NCBI GenBank assembly: GCA_003567005.1
Contig: PXBF01000068.1
Location: 76,392-140,391 of the forward strand
From: PVC group bacterium
GTDB taxonomy: Bacteria; Verrucomicrobiota; Kiritimatiellia; UBA8416
DNA length: 64,000 bases
Direction of reading: 5' to 3'
The translations under genes were made by a program, and so were the position numbers. Below, one piece after another: positions 34,698 to 44,131 of this stretch (positions are counted from its first letter, which is position 1; the number at the start of each line of letters is the position of its first letter). Below the pieces are notes generated by a model. The model did not search any database and was not told the DNA's origin. It saw only the letters and a list, made by a program, of their open reading frames with translations.

Positions 34698-35816
34698 TTA
34701 CTGATAAACAACGATATCACCAGGACGTACATTCTCTTGATGCCAGTCCACTTGTATATCACCAATCGCTAAATTCTGATCCCGATTGATCTGAACCAGT
34801 CGAACTTTCGTGATAAACGAACGTCTATCTTCATCTCTGCGCTCAACGTACAAATCAACCAACGGTAACCGACCTTCAACAGATGCTTCAATCAATTCGT
34901 CCATAAATACATCCGTCAACTCGATAACCACGAACATGAAATCATGATCGGCCGATACAATTGTCCCCTTATCGCCCACATCAATGTCAATCCGAGCAGC
35001 CCCTGTTGGTACATCGCCCGTTGGATCAGCTGGCCCCATACCTTCAAGCTCAGCAACACGATCACGCAATGTATCCACTAACTCTTCTAGATCCTGATTA
35101 CGAACCTGAAGGGTATCATTCTCCTCACGCATGACCAGTTGCTCTTGTTCCATATCGTCGATGCGCAAATTCAGCTCGCGAATGTTCTCATTCGCCTGCG
35201 AAAGCTCGCGTCGGGCGTTTTCTGCTGACGCACGATGCTCATCACGCTCAGCCGAAACCTCTTGCACCGTTGCTTTTTCCGAGCGTAGGTCATTGCGAAG
35301 ATCATTGTAATCTTCAATGATGGATACAAGTTCCTCACGCAACATGCGTAACTGCTGGCGTGTCGCTGTCAAGGTATTGTATTGATCTCCAGCACGCGTG
35401 ATCAAATCATCAATAACACCCTGCATGGTTCCAGGCCCATCCGTAATACGCGTACCTTGCGCATCAATGCGGTATAATGTCATTAAATCTTGCCGCATAT
35501 CAGATAAATCCATCAGCGTGCGATCTACTTCTTCCAGTTCAGGCTGATAATTTCTCCAAAAGTTCTCCGTCCGAGGTGATGGCTCAGGCTCTGCCGTAAT
35601 AGGAGAAATATCACGCTCGGGATATGTCGGTGCAACGGCAGGCGGTTCCGGCGCATCAGTCTCCAGCGTACGCGCTACTCGCACGATTCCCCTATGCATT
35701 GTCTCAACACGCGCACGAAGCACTTCTCTTCGATTAAAGAGCATGTGCGCCATTACAAGTGCCACTACCGACGAAAGCAAGAGAATGATAACCAACACCC
35801 GCAACAACTTACCCAT
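34698..35816 (-). CDS. Single-pass membrane protein with long coiled coil and C-terminal beta domain
   Basis: 372 residues. A transmembrane segment lies at about 5-30 (LLRVLVIILLLSSVVALVMA). A Pro/Glu-rich linker follows, then a coiled coil of about 150 residues (roughly 100-260). The last ~90 residues (GTIVSADHDFMFVVIEL to VRPGDIVVYQ) resemble the small beta-barrel that follows coiled coils in many PVC envelope proteins and in FlgT-like C-terminal domains. Start has GGAGG 8 bp upstream. It is probably a periplasmic structural or scaffolding protein. The neighbouring lipoprotein may be its partner. Confidence 0.75.
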   Translation of the reverse strand: MGKLLRVLVIILLLSSVVALVMAHMLFNRREVLRARVETMHRGIVRVARTLETDAPEPPAVAPTYPERDISPITAEPEPSPRTENFWRNYQPELEEVDRTLMDLSDMRQDLMTLYRIDAQGTRITDGPGTMQGVIDDLITRAGDQYNTLTATRQQLRMLREELVSIIEDYNDLRNDLRSEKATVQEVSAERDEHRASAENARRELSQANENIRELNLRIDDMEQEQLVMREENDTLQVRNQDLEELVDTLRDRVAELEGMGPADPTGDVPTGAARIDIDVGDKGTIVSADHDFMFVVIELTDVFMDELIEASVEGRLPLVDLYVERRDEDRRSFITKVRLVQINRDQNLAIGDIQVDWHQENVRPGDIVVYQ

Positions 35817-36159
35817 GACTAAGCCTCCAAATCCATACCCAAAAAAATTTACACTTGAGGATAACACAAGTTGTAAGACTGTTTCAGATTCGCCCAAACA
35901 GGCTAAACTGTCAAACTTTTTAGCGCAAATAAAAGACTTTGCATGCAATTTATTTTATCCGAAGCACTAAAGACGCTGTGATTCGCGCCTCTATGCCACG
36001 TAAAACAGGCCATCATAGCTCTCTTAATGAGACATGTAGACCTCTTCGTCGTTAGCATAATACATTCGACAGCCCCCTTGTAACATGACTATCATGGACT
36101 TGTAAGTGACGCCGTCATCGATTACTTGAGCATGCATGCTCACACTGGGGAGGTTTATC
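35817..36159. other. 343-bp divergent intergenic region with weak promoters
   Basis: On the minus strand TTGACA (its complement at 35909-35914) is a perfect -35 with only weak -10 candidates 17-18 bp on, possibly for the coiled-coil gene. On the plus strand see the promoter at 36078-36106. No RNA gene or hairpin with a T-run was recognised. Confidence 0.4.
36078..36106 (+). promoter_or_regulatory. Putative promoter of the response regulator
   Basis: TTGTAA, a 17-bp spacer and TGTAAG, giving a leader of about 47 nt before the ATG. Each hexamer matches 4 of 6 consensus bases. Confidence 0.35.
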
Positions 36160-36567
36160 ATGCAACCAACCATACTGATTCTCGACGACGATCCCAGTAT
36201 TCAAAAGACGATGACGCATTCCCTGTCTTCCCATCATTATGCTGTCACCTGCGCCTCAACAGCAAATGAAGCTCTCGTATGCCTACAACACAATACGTTT
36301 GACCTTGTGCTGGTTGATTATGCCCTGACAGAGCATGATGGATTATGGTTCCTGCGACATGCACGCATTCCGCAAGACACCAAAATCATTCTGATTACAG
36401 GGTATGCAAGCCGAGAACTTATTATGAATATGTTCTCTCTCGGCATTTCAGGATATCTGATTAAACCCATCGACGAGGAAATGCTTTTACACAATATTCA
36501 GTATTATTTGAAACCAACCGTTACTTGTGAATCCGATGATACGGCTGATGCGCCCGAACACGGATAA
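36160..36567 (+). CDS. Receiver-only response regulator
   Basis: A single CheY-like receiver domain of 135 residues. The acidic triad is D9-D11 (LDDDPS), the phospho-acceptor is Asp53 (LVLVDYALTEHDG), Thr80 (LITGYAS) and Lys102 (LIKPID) complete the site. A ~20-residue acidic tail follows; no DNA-binding or enzymatic domain is present, so it must act by protein contact or as a phosphate sink. A perfect GGGGAGG lies before the ATG. Its 3' end overlaps the convergent phosphatase gene by 47 bp. No histidine kinase is adjacent. Confidence 0.88.
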   Translation: MQPTILILDDDPSIQKTMTHSLSSHHYAVTCASTANEALVCLQHNTFDLVLVDYALTEHDGLWFLRHARIPQDTKIILITGYASRELIMNMFSLGISGYLIKPIDEEMLLHNIQYYLKPTVTCESDDTADAPEHG

Positions 36568-37192
36568 ACGTCCTTTCCGGCAAGATGAGCGCAGAAAGCA
36601 TCCCACCATAGACGCAACCTGTATCAAGCCCAATCACTCGATCACGCTGCATGCCGCCTAATGCTGCCCAATGACCGAACACTACCGTGCGCTTCCCTCG
36701 ATAGTATTCATACCACGGTGGATTTTCAGGGTTAAGCAAATCATCCCCAACACCATCCCACGTGCGAATGGTTGTCAGTACCCAAGGATCCGTCTCGGAA
36801 GGATGCTGCCCAGGGGCCAAGCCAGCATGTACCAGCATATAATTACCCAAATCTAACCAAAAGGGCCACTTTCGTACGCAACGGACAAACGCAGGAAGCG
36901 CGCTCCCAAAATCACGTTCTAAATCAGATAGATATTTCGCGTGTCGATGATGATCCCCATCTACTAATTGCAACATGCTCCATTCATGATTACCCATAAT
37001 GGATTCGCCCTGCACCCTGCAAAATAATTCCCAAACGCGCTTGCTATCAGGGCCCTTGTTGATTAAATCACCAATAAAGATGACTCTATCGCGTCCCACT
37101 ACAACATGTGCCTCGCGAAGAAGTTGCGCAAGCTCCAGATAACAACCGTGAACATCACCCACAATAATTGTGCGCCCACTTGATTTACGCAT
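36521..37192 (-). CDS. Calcineurin-type metallophosphoesterase (PrpE/ApaH-like)
   Basis: 223 residues with the order IIVGDVHGCYLELAQLL, FIGDLINKGPDS, SIMGNHEWSM, MLVHAGLAPG and VFGHWAALGG, the metal ligands of protein- or diadenosine-tetraphosphatases. Substrate might be Ap4A, a phosphoprotein or a nucleotide; sequence alone does not decide. It is 30 bp downstream of rpiB-glyA and probably the last gene of that operon. A GCGGGG stretch precedes the ATG. Confidence 0.85.
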   Translation of the reverse strand: MRKSSGRTIIVGDVHGCYLELAQLLREAHVVVGRDRVIFIGDLINKGPDSKRVWELFCRVQGESIMGNHEWSMLQLVDGDHHRHAKYLSDLERDFGSALPAFVRCVRKWPFWLDLGNYMLVHAGLAPGQHPSETDPWVLTTIRTWDGVGDDLLNPENPPWYEYYRGKRTVVFGHWAALGGMQRDRVIGLDTGCVYGGMLSALILPERTFIRVRAHQPYHRIHK

Positions 37193-37222
37193 CGCAACCC
37201 CGCGAGACTGGGATACTCGTAT

Positions 37223-38917
37223 TTATGCTTCCTGCATAGCCGGAAACTGCGAACACAAGTCCTCGACCGCATACCGAATCGATTGGATCAATGCAGTGTC
37301 TTCAGGTGCCCGTATCACAGCATGAATCCAATTGGCAATATGACGCATTTCATCGGGTCCCATTCCTCGAGATGTTACCCCCGGCGTTCCAATACGAATG
37401 CCTGACGTCACGAACGGACTCCGCGTATCAAAAGGTATCGCATTCTTATTCACAATAATACCTGCCTGATCCAGCGCCTGCGCGACTGCTTTCCCTGTTG
37501 TGCCATGCGCACCCACATCAACCAAAATCAAATGGTTGTCCGTCCCCCCCGAAACCAGCCTCACTCCTTGCGCTGTAAAAGAAGCTGCCATCGCCTTCGC
37601 ATTATCCACTACGCTGTGAGCATAGGCGGCAAAGGAAGGCTGTTGCGCTTCATGGAAACAAATCGCCTTTGCTGCAATTACATGCTCGAGCGGCCCACCT
37701 TGCAAACCGGGAAACACCGCCTTGTCAATCGTGGCTCCGTACTCTTTCCGACATAAAATCATGCCACTTCGTGGACCGCGCAACGTTTTGTGCGTCGTAG
37801 TCGTTACAAAGGCAGCATGCGGAACCGGACTCGGATGAGCACCACCTGCAACAAGACCAGCGATATGCGCCATATCAACCAGTAATGCGGCGCCAACATC
37901 ATCGGCGATATCCCGGAAACGTTCAAAAGGTAGAACGCGAGAATAGGCACTCGCCCCGGCAACAAGTAATGCTGGTTTATGTTCTCGTGCAAGCTTTGCA
38001 AGCGCATCAAAATCAATAAAACCAGTATCCTCGCAAACGCCATAAGGAACAACATGGTATAGCTGGCCGCTGAAATTAACGGGAGAACCATGCGTTAAAT
38101 GCCCCCCATGCGCCAGATCCATGGCTAGAATCGTATCTCCGGGTTTCAGCATAGAATGATATACAGCCATATTAGCAGAACTGCCGCAGTGCGGCTGTAC
38201 ATTTGCGTGCTCTGCACCAAACAAATTGCTAGCACGTTCTATTGCCAGATTTTCTACAATATCAACGTACTCGCATCCACTATACCAACGCTTTCCCGGA
38301 TAACCTTCCGCGTACTTGTTGGTCATAATACAACCTTGTGCTTGCCGCACCGCACGACTGACCCCGTTTTCCGACGCAATCAGGTTCAGCGTCTTACGCT
38401 GACGCTCAGCTTCAAGACGAATATTCTCATATACGGAAGGATCCCCTTGCCGGATCGAGTCAGTGTCCATCGCAAACGCGGCAGATCGTGTTTGTTTCGA
38501 CAATCGCCTGACATGCCGTTCCTCACCGGTAAAAGACATGCTCGACCAAGAAGCAAGGATGGCCCTGGCCTCATCTGGTGTGGATAACTTTGCTCCTAAC
38601 ACGAGAACATTTGCATCATTATGCTTGCGCGCCATTTCCGCCATTTTGGGCGTGGTGCATAACGCCGCTCGTAAATACGGATACCGGTTGGCCGACATGG
38701 ACATGCCAATGCCTGTTGTACACACCAATATGCCTTCATCGATTTCCTTGCGCTCGATTCCCTGCGCAACAAGCCCAGCGTAATCCGTGTAGTCAACCGA
38801 ACCATCACTCGCCTTACTACCATAATCCACGACAGTATATTGTTCCCGTTGCAATTGTTCGGCCAAAACCTCTTTCAGAGCAACCCCGCCATGATCTGCT
38901 GCTATACCTACCCGCAT
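37223..38917 (-). CDS. Fused ribose-5-phosphate isomerase B and serine hydroxymethyltransferase
   Basis: One 564-residue chain. Residues 1 to about 145 are Rpi[16 protein letters not shown], Cys66 in [16 protein letters not shown], and His99 in [14 protein letters not shown]. From about residue 156 a full SHMT follows, with [40 protein letters not shown] and the PLP lysine Lys377 in [14 protein letters not shown]. Both halves keep their active-site residues and are full length, so this is a true fusion, not a read-through. It combines pentose phosphate chemistry with one-carbon supply. The ATG behind AAGGAG was chosen over one 14 codons upstream. purD in the same operon suggests purine synthesis: ribose phosphate and formyl groups. 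Confidence 0.9.
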   Translation of the reverse strand: MRVGIAADHGGVALKEVLAEQLQREQYTVVDYGSKASDGSVDYTDYAGLVAQGIERKEIDEGILVCTTGIGMSMSANRYPYLRAALCTTPKMAEMARKHNDANVLVLGAKLSTPDEARAILASWSSMSFTGEERHVRRLSKQTRSAAFAMDTDSIRQGDPSVYENIRLEAERQRKTLNLIASENGVSRAVRQAQGCIMTNKYAEGYPGKRWYSGCEYVDIVENLAIERASNLFGAEHANVQPHCGSSANMAVYHSMLKPGDTILAMDLAHGGHLTHGSPVNFSGQLYHVVPYGVCEDTGFIDFDALAKLAREHKPALLVAGASAYSRVLPFERFRDIADDVGAALLVDMAHIAGLVAGGAHPSPVPHAAFVTTTTHKTLRGPRSGMILCRKEYGATIDKAVFPGLQGGPLEHVIAAKAICFHEAQQPSFAAYAHSVVDNAKAMAASFTAQGVRLVSGGTDNHLILVDVGAHGTTGKAVAQALDQAGIIVNKNAIPFDTRSPFVTSGIRIGTPGVTSRGMGPDEMRHIANWIHAVIRAPEDTALIQSIRYAVEDLCSQFPAMQEA

Positions 38918-38964
38918 CGATTTTTCTCCTTTCCTTAAACAAAAAACATACGGTCTCAAGAAGC

Positions 38965-39429
38965 CTATGCTTGTGACGCATGCAAATAATCCGATAAACC
39001 TGGCAAAGCTCCTCGTATTGCATCCCGAACATAACGATACACATCGAAAGACAATCCAATAGGATCAATCAAATCCAACTCTGAAGCCTGTGATTGGAAC
39101 GGCAACAAAAGAATCGCTTTATGCGCAGCAGATGGATACAGCTCCAATATCTGCGCGCGATGCCCCCTGGTCATCACAACAAGCAAATCCGCAGTCGATG
39201 CCATCTGCGGGATAACGGGCTGGCTTCTGTGCGGTGTCAGGTCGATGCCGCATTCATCGAGAGCTTTGATGGCAAAACGACTGGCGGGAATCCCATAACT
39301 GGCAGCAACCCCCGCAGAGCAAACACGCCAATTCTCGTGATCCGCAAGGAACATATCGCGAAACAAATATTCAGCCATCGGACTACGACAAATATTACCC
39401 GTGCATACAAACACCAAATCTCGCATCAT
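38965..39429 (-). CDS. Low-molecular-weight protein-tyrosine (or arginine) phosphatase
   Basis: 154 residues. The P-loop [13 protein letters not shown] carries Cys9 and Arg15, followed by [16 protein letters not shown] and the general acid Asp in [15 protein letters not shown]. Such enzymes dephosphorylate tyrosine or arginine residues, often in capsule control, but no partner kinase is adjacent. The ATG overlaps the purD stop as ATGA, with GGAGG upstream, so it is translationally coupled to purD. Confidence 0.9.
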   Translation of the reverse strand: MMRDLVFVCTGNICRSPMAEYLFRDMFLADHENWRVCSAGVAASYGIPASRFAIKALDECGIDLTPHRSQPVIPQMASTADLLVVMTRGHRAQILELYPSAAHKAILLLPFQSQASELDLIDPIGLSFDVYRYVRDAIRGALPGLSDYLHASQA

Positions 39430-40709
39430 ATGCCTCCACCAGCTTGTGTAGCCTTGGCAGCAATATCCCTACGGCACCAACAACCCGAAAACCTGATGTT
39501 ATCCGCACCCGCGTAAGCTTTCTGTATAGCATCAGGTAATGTATGCCCAAGCGCCGTAACGGCCAGAACACGACCACCAGCCGTAACGATTTGATCAGCC
39601 TTTACAGTCGTACCCGCATGAAAAACCATGACCCCATCTAACGCAGAAGCAGCATCCAAACCGTGAATGATATCACCTTTGGAATAAGCGCCGGGATATC
39701 CTGCGGCAGCCATCACAACCGTGACACAAGATGCCGAATGCCAGCGCAACATACCTTCAGATAGCCTTCCGTCAATACAGGCATCCAATAAAGGCACCAA
39801 ATCTACCGCAAGGCGAGGCAAGATAACCTGTGTTTCCGGATCACCAAACCTTGTATTAAATTCCAATACTTTGGGACCAGACGGCGTCAGCATCAGCCCC
39901 GCATACAATACACCCTTAAATGTGATACCGCGTTTCCGTAATTCAGCAAGGGTCCGACCAAAAACCTGGTCCCGAATGATGGGCCATAATGCCTCCGTGA
40001 CAACGGGAGCTGGAGAGTACGCCCCCATTCCGCCCGTATTGGGCCCCACGTCTCCATCTTGCGCACGCTTATGATCTTGCGAGGAAGCCAACAATACGCA
40101 GTTTTCACCATCAACAAGCGCCAGAATAGAGGCTTCCGGCCCCTCCAGACACTCTTCTACAATAATACGTCGCCCCGCCTCACCAAAAGCATTTTCGCAC
40201 ATTGCTGCTTCAACAGCCGTTTCTGCTTCGGCCACAGAGGCACAAACCGTAACGCCTTTGCCAGCAGCAAGCCCCTCTGCCTTGATTACAATCGGGGCGC
40301 CCTCTCTGCGAATATAGGCTTTGGCGGCGTCCGAGTCTGTAAATGTCGCAGAACGTGCCGTTGGCACGCCCGCGGCCTCCATAACCTCCTTCGCAAACAC
40401 CTTACTCCCTTCTAGTTGGGCAGCCCGTTTACTAGGACCAAATACACGCAATCCCTCTTCGATCAAACGGTCTGCCACACCGGAACATAAAGGCACCTCA
40501 GGTCCAATAACCGTCAAATCAGGTCTCTCGGCTGCAGCCCAAGCCACAATACCATCAATATCATCCGCCGCTATGGCCACATTGGTTCCCAGTTCGGCAG
40601 TACCGGCATTGCCTGGTGCACAAAACAAAGTCGGGCAACTCGCATCGGTGGCCAATTTCCACACGAGGGCATGCTCCCGCCCCCCACTTCCAACAACAAA
40701 TATTTTCAT
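39426..40709 (-). CDS. purD: Phosphoribosylamine-glycine ligase (GAR synthetase)
   Basis: ATP-grasp enzyme of purine synthesis. MKIFVVGSGGREHALVWKL, LTVIGPEVPLCSGVADRL, VIKAEGLAAGKGVTVC, DGDVGPNTGGMGAYSP and LEFNTRFGDPETQVILPRL are family marks. 427 residues is normal. GGGAG precedes the chosen ATG. It lies between waaA and the phosphatase in one minus-strand operon that also contains the glyA fusion, matching the need of purine synthesis for glycine and formyl groups. Confidence 0.95.
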   Translation of the reverse strand: MKIFVVGSGGREHALVWKLATDASCPTLFCAPGNAGTAELGTNVAIAADDIDGIVAWAAAERPDLTVIGPEVPLCSGVADRLIEEGLRVFGPSKRAAQLEGSKVFAKEVMEAAGVPTARSATFTDSDAAKAYIRREGAPIVIKAEGLAAGKGVTVCASVAEAETAVEAAMCENAFGEAGRRIIVEECLEGPEASILALVDGENCVLLASSQDHKRAQDGDVGPNTGGMGAYSPAPVVTEALWPIIRDQVFGRTLAELRKRGITFKGVLYAGLMLTPSGPKVLEFNTRFGDPETQVILPRLAVDLVPLLDACIDGRLSEGMLRWHSASCVTVVMAAAGYPGAYSKGDIIHGLDAASALDGVMVFHAGTTVKADQIVTAGGRVLAVTALGHTLPDAIQKAYAGADNIRFSGCWCRRDIAAKATQAGGGI

Positions 40710-40757
40710 AACAAGGCTCCCCAAAAAAAAAGCAGTCTACCTGATCCCAAACGCGAG

Positions 40758-42062
40758 TCAACGCTGCGATTGCGCAAGTTCCGCCAAAATCAACCGCGCA
40801 CTTCGATCCATGACGCCACGCCGCTCCGCAACTAGCGCAGCCGCCCTCTCACCAAGATTTCTACGATAGGAATCATCTGTGATGAACCGCGTACATATCT
40901 TTTCCAATTGCGTAAAATCCGATGCCACCTCGATGGCATGTGCTGCACGCAAATCCCCCATCACCCCAGAAAAATTCTCCATGTTTTCACCGGTAACAAC
41001 AGCTTTCCCTAAAGCCGCCGGCTCCACCGGGTTCTGGCCGCCATGATTACTTGCCATGCTTTTCCCGACAAACACAAAGGTTGCAAGCATGTAATACCCC
41101 GCTAACTCCCCCGTTGTATCTGCTAGCAAAACCGCTGGAGGTTGACCGCGTTCCGAAGAAGTGGTCATCGTGCTGCGACGGACATAGGGTAATCCACTCT
41201 CACGCAAAACCCCCTCTATCAGCGTGCCACGCTCGGCGTGCCGAGGAACCAGAATCGCCTGTAATGCTGGATATTGATTCCGTAAGGAACGCAAGACTGC
41301 CAACAAACACGCCTCTTCTCCCGGCCAAGTTGAACCCATAACCCAGAACATGCCAGATGGATCCATCCCCGCCTTTGTGACAATCGATTGCGCGCGCGCA
41401 TAAGACGTCTCGTTAGGTATCGGTACATCAAATTTTGCGGAACCCAATATCTGGATCGAAGCAGCCCCAAGAGCACGAAGCCTTGCTGCGTCTTGCTCCG
41501 TCTGAACAAAGAAGGTATGCACCCAAGCCGCCGCACGACGGAAAAAGAATCGCACCTTTCGATAGCCGTTGAATGATCGCTCGGAAATACGCCCGTTCAC
41601 AACCCACACGGGAATAGCATGGCGAGAAAGACAACGCAGAAAGTTAGGCCATAACTCACATTCAAGCAGAACAACAGCCCGCGGTCGGATCAAACCTACT
41701 ACGCGGCGCACAACGAAAGGAAAGTCCACAGGGAAATAGATATGCACATCATGCTTATGCTTGCGCTGCGCAAGGATCGCATACCCTGTAGACGTGGTTG
41801 TGCTGACCACAAAACGCAACGTGGGATCGGCAGCACGGAATGCATCTATCAGCGCCAACGCCAACTGCACCTCCCCCACACTCACGGCATGCACCCAAAT
41901 CCGATCTTGCGCAAAGGTCTCACGCTTGCTCGCATGATACACCCCGAAACGCTCGCTAAAATTCTTTCGATATCCGCCTCTGCGCAACATCCGCAATAAA
42001 AAATGCGGTAATAAAAGCAAATATCCGATACAAAACAAAATATTATAGACAACCCAAGTCAT
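40758..42062 (-). CDS. waaA: 3-deoxy-D-manno-octulosonic acid transferase
   Basis: Inner-membrane glycosyltransferase adding Kdo from CMP-Kdo to lipid A precursors; its presence implies a lipopolysaccharide outer membrane. A membrane anchor at residues 5-20 (YNILFCIGYLLLLPHFLL), then IWVHAVSVGEVQLALAL, VVSTTTSTGY, YFPVDFPF, VLLECELWPNFL, MGSTWPGEE, VPRHAER and GGQNPVEPAALGKAV. 434 residues is usual. 48 bp upstream of purD. Confidence 0.94.
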   Translation of the reverse strand: MTWVVYNILFCIGYLLLLPHFLLRMLRRGGYRKNFSERFGVYHASKRETFAQDRIWVHAVSVGEVQLALALIDAFRAADPTLRFVVSTTTSTGYAILAQRKHKHDVHIYFPVDFPFVVRRVVGLIRPRAVVLLECELWPNFLRCLSRHAIPVWVVNGRISERSFNGYRKVRFFFRRAAAWVHTFFVQTEQDAARLRALGAASIQILGSAKFDVPIPNETSYARAQSIVTKAGMDPSGMFWVMGSTWPGEEACLLAVLRSLRNQYPALQAILVPRHAERGTLIEGVLRESGLPYVRRSTMTTSSERGQPPAVLLADTTGELAGYYMLATFVFVGKSMASNHGGQNPVEPAALGKAVVTGENMENFSGVMGDLRAAHAIEVASDFTQLEKICTRFITDDSYRRNLGERAAALVAERRGVMDRSARLILAELAQSQR

Positions 42063-42230
42063 GCCCGATCAACCCTGATAAAAATCCTACCCAAATGATC
42101 AATCCTGAAACATACAACAATCACAACATAAAGAAAAGCGCAGGAAAGCTGCAAGGTTGCAAAGAGAAAGAACATTGTGTTACGGTACTGCCGATTTTCA
42201 GCACAGTAAGATTCTTAGGAAGCAGGCAAC

Positions 42231-42662
42231 ATGGCACAATGGCAACAAGATCTCGACAGTTTCTTCGTCGGTTCGCATCAAACCAAGAAAGAAACCAAGA
42301 TATCCCCCTTTGAACGGTTCATTACGGAAATCGCACTGCCCGCATTTGAAGAGTTACGGCCAGCCTTCGAAAAACACGGGCGCAGTGTGAGCATTCGTAG
42401 TTCTCCGAGTAGCGCCGTAATCACGGTTCTCGATGGCACAACAGAAGAAATCATGTTCCGGTTGCAAGAGCGAACCCTACCCGACAGAAAACTCCCCTAC
42501 GCACAAGTACGCATGCGCGAACGGGCTGGACTGAGGCTTGTCACGGTTGAAGCCATGCTACGACCCGGTGCAAGCGATTACCACACAGAAGATATCACAA
42601 AAGAAGATATCATACAGTGCGTCTTGCAGCATTACATGTCTCGAATAAAGCTAAACCGCTAA
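42231..42662 (+). CDS. Small cytoplasmic protein of unknown function
   Basis: 143 residues, preceded by AGGAAGCAGG. The N-terminus MAQWQQDLDSFFVG is helical and charged, then FERFITEIALPAFEELRPAFEKHGRSVSI, with a beta-rich centre (AVITVLDGTTEEIMFRLQER) and a helical end (EDIIQCVLQHYMSRIKL). I have a vague memory of similar proteins in several phyla, but cannot name a family. No signal peptide or membrane segment. It is isolated from its minus-strand neighbours. Confidence 0.65.
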   Translation: MAQWQQDLDSFFVGSHQTKKETKISPFERFITEIALPAFEELRPAFEKHGRSVSIRSSPSSAVITVLDGTTEEIMFRLQERTLPDRKLPYAQVRMRERAGLRLVTVEAMLRPGASDYHTEDITKEDIIQCVLQHYMSRIKLNR

Positions 42663-42694
42663 TGGGTGACGTGCTTTTTCATGGCAACGCTCGC

Positions 42695-43681
42695 TTAAAG
42701 AGCATCTTCGGGATCTTCGGGATTGACAATCTCAATATCAACGGACAACGCCATCGGAAGCCAAAGAGGTAGCCGCTGTCTTGCTAAACGTTCCCGCTTA
42801 CGACGACGATTCAAGCTACGCTCCAATGAACGATGCACAGCTCGCGTAAGCCGGCGCTCGCCCCAACGTGGCATCCAACTTACGCCTAAATCCAAGGTAT
42901 CGATCCGTGCACGATAATCAAAACCAATTCCATCGGGGTAGGCAATGGGAATCAGAACAAAGGAGATTGTCAATTCCCTTACGCGCGCGGTAACGCGTGC
43001 CCGAAACCACCCATCCCGAAAACGATAGCGTAATCTTCCCGTAGCCGTTGCGCGAAAGATCAGCGGATGCAGGGGGCGCTTCGCATCCGTCTCATAGGTC
43101 CATATCCGAATCACATCAAACCGAATGCGCTGTTCCAAATCATAGGACCCCAACAAGTACTCCCCACGTTCAGTCCAGTCTTCAGCAAAAACATCATCTA
43201 ATACAAAATTCAGTTTATCTGCGGGGAATCGAACTTTCAACTCAGGCACGAATCCCACAGTATCCTGCACTTGAATGTAGAACGGAACCTGGTAAACCGC
43301 ACCATCATCAGGTCGGGAAAACCGAACGGCTCCTGATGTCATCAAACCATCTACGAGAAAACCGGGCGGCAATAGGACACCAGGAATAGGACTCGATTGC
43401 ATAAGCGAACGACTCCATGCTGGGCTGAAGGTTAACTGCACACCCTCCACTAAAGCAGGGGGACCAGCATAGGTCGCTAACACCAATGGCTGGATCGTTA
43501 CACGTTCACCCAATACGGTGCGCGGCAATAACCAGCGATTGACTTGTGCGCGTAGAAAACGTCCAACCCACTGCTGCTGCCAGGCAAACGCAAACCCAAG
43601 GCAGAAAATAAAGAAAAGTAGCCCCCTCCGCCTCCGGCCCCTGATAGCCCTCCGATCATTTTTCCATCGCCGTTTTTTCAT
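42695..43681 (-). CDS. Membrane-anchored protein of unknown function in the TolQ/TolR-like operon
   Basis: 328 residues. A highly basic start (KKRRWKNDRRAIRGRRRRGL) and a single transmembrane segment (LLFFIFCLGFAFAW) are followed by a ~280-residue periplasmic part with many beta-type segments and a basic helical tail (RRKRERLARQRL). I find no TonB C-terminal domain. It follows exbD-like in the position where tolA or tonB is often found. The start could also be a TTG 7 codons upstream, which overlaps the exbD stop. Chosen ATG has GAGGAGG very close upstream. Confidence 0.65.
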   Translation of the reverse strand: MKKRRWKNDRRAIRGRRRRGLLFFIFCLGFAFAWQQQWVGRFLRAQVNRWLLPRTVLGERVTIQPLVLATYAGPPALVEGVQLTFSPAWSRSLMQSSPIPGVLLPPGFLVDGLMTSGAVRFSRPDDGAVYQVPFYIQVQDTVGFVPELKVRFPADKLNFVLDDVFAEDWTERGEYLLGSYDLEQRIRFDVIRIWTYETDAKRPLHPLIFRATATGRLRYRFRDGWFRARVTARVRELTISFVLIPIAYPDGIGFDYRARIDTLDLGVSWMPRWGERRLTRAVHRSLERSLNRRRKRERLARQRLPLWLPMALSVDIEIVNPEDPEDAL

Positions 43682-43698
43682 CCCCTCCTCATCTTGAT

Positions 43699-44109
43699 TC
43701 AAGAGTCAGCACGGGTAACCAGCGCAATGCGGGTGATATTTACATCCTGAAGGGACTGTAAGACACGAACAACTGCGCCATACGGCACATTCTTGTCCGC
43801 ACGCACATACACGCGTACGTTCGGCTCACGCAAAGCAAGTTCGGCGATTGCATCCTCCAGTTCCAAAGGAGACATCGGTTGTGCTTCATAAAAGAGCTGA
43901 CCATCTCGATCTATACTGATTTCTCTTGGCTGATCCTCTTGTATGGCATCACGCTGACGCCCATCAGGCAAATCAAGAGGAATGCCCTGCTCCATTAAAG
44001 GGAACGTGATAATGAAGGTAATAAGCAAAATAAACGTTAAATCCATCAATGGCGTAAGATTAATATCTCCCATGCGCCGAATGGATGTCAAAGGTGCCCG
44101 TCTAGCCAT
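43699..44109 (-). CDS. ExbD/TolR family proton-channel subunit
   Basis: 136 residues. The single transmembrane helix (NLTPLMDLTFILLITFII, with the proton-carrying Asp in PLMDL) is followed by a periplasmic domain (VYVRADKNVPYGAVVRVL) that binds peptidoglycan or transporter partners. It is 22 bp downstream of the TolQ-like gene. The pair could energise a TonB- or Tol-type system; the unknown third gene may be the transducer. Confidence 0.92.
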   Translation of the reverse strand: MARRAPLTSIRRMGDINLTPLMDLTFILLITFIITFPLMEQGIPLDLPDGRQRDAIQEDQPREISIDRDGQLFYEAQPMSPLELEDAIAELALREPNVRVYVRADKNVPYGAVVRVLQSLQDVNITRIALVTRADS

Positions 44110-44131
44110 GGTTTCTTAACTCCCATCGAAC

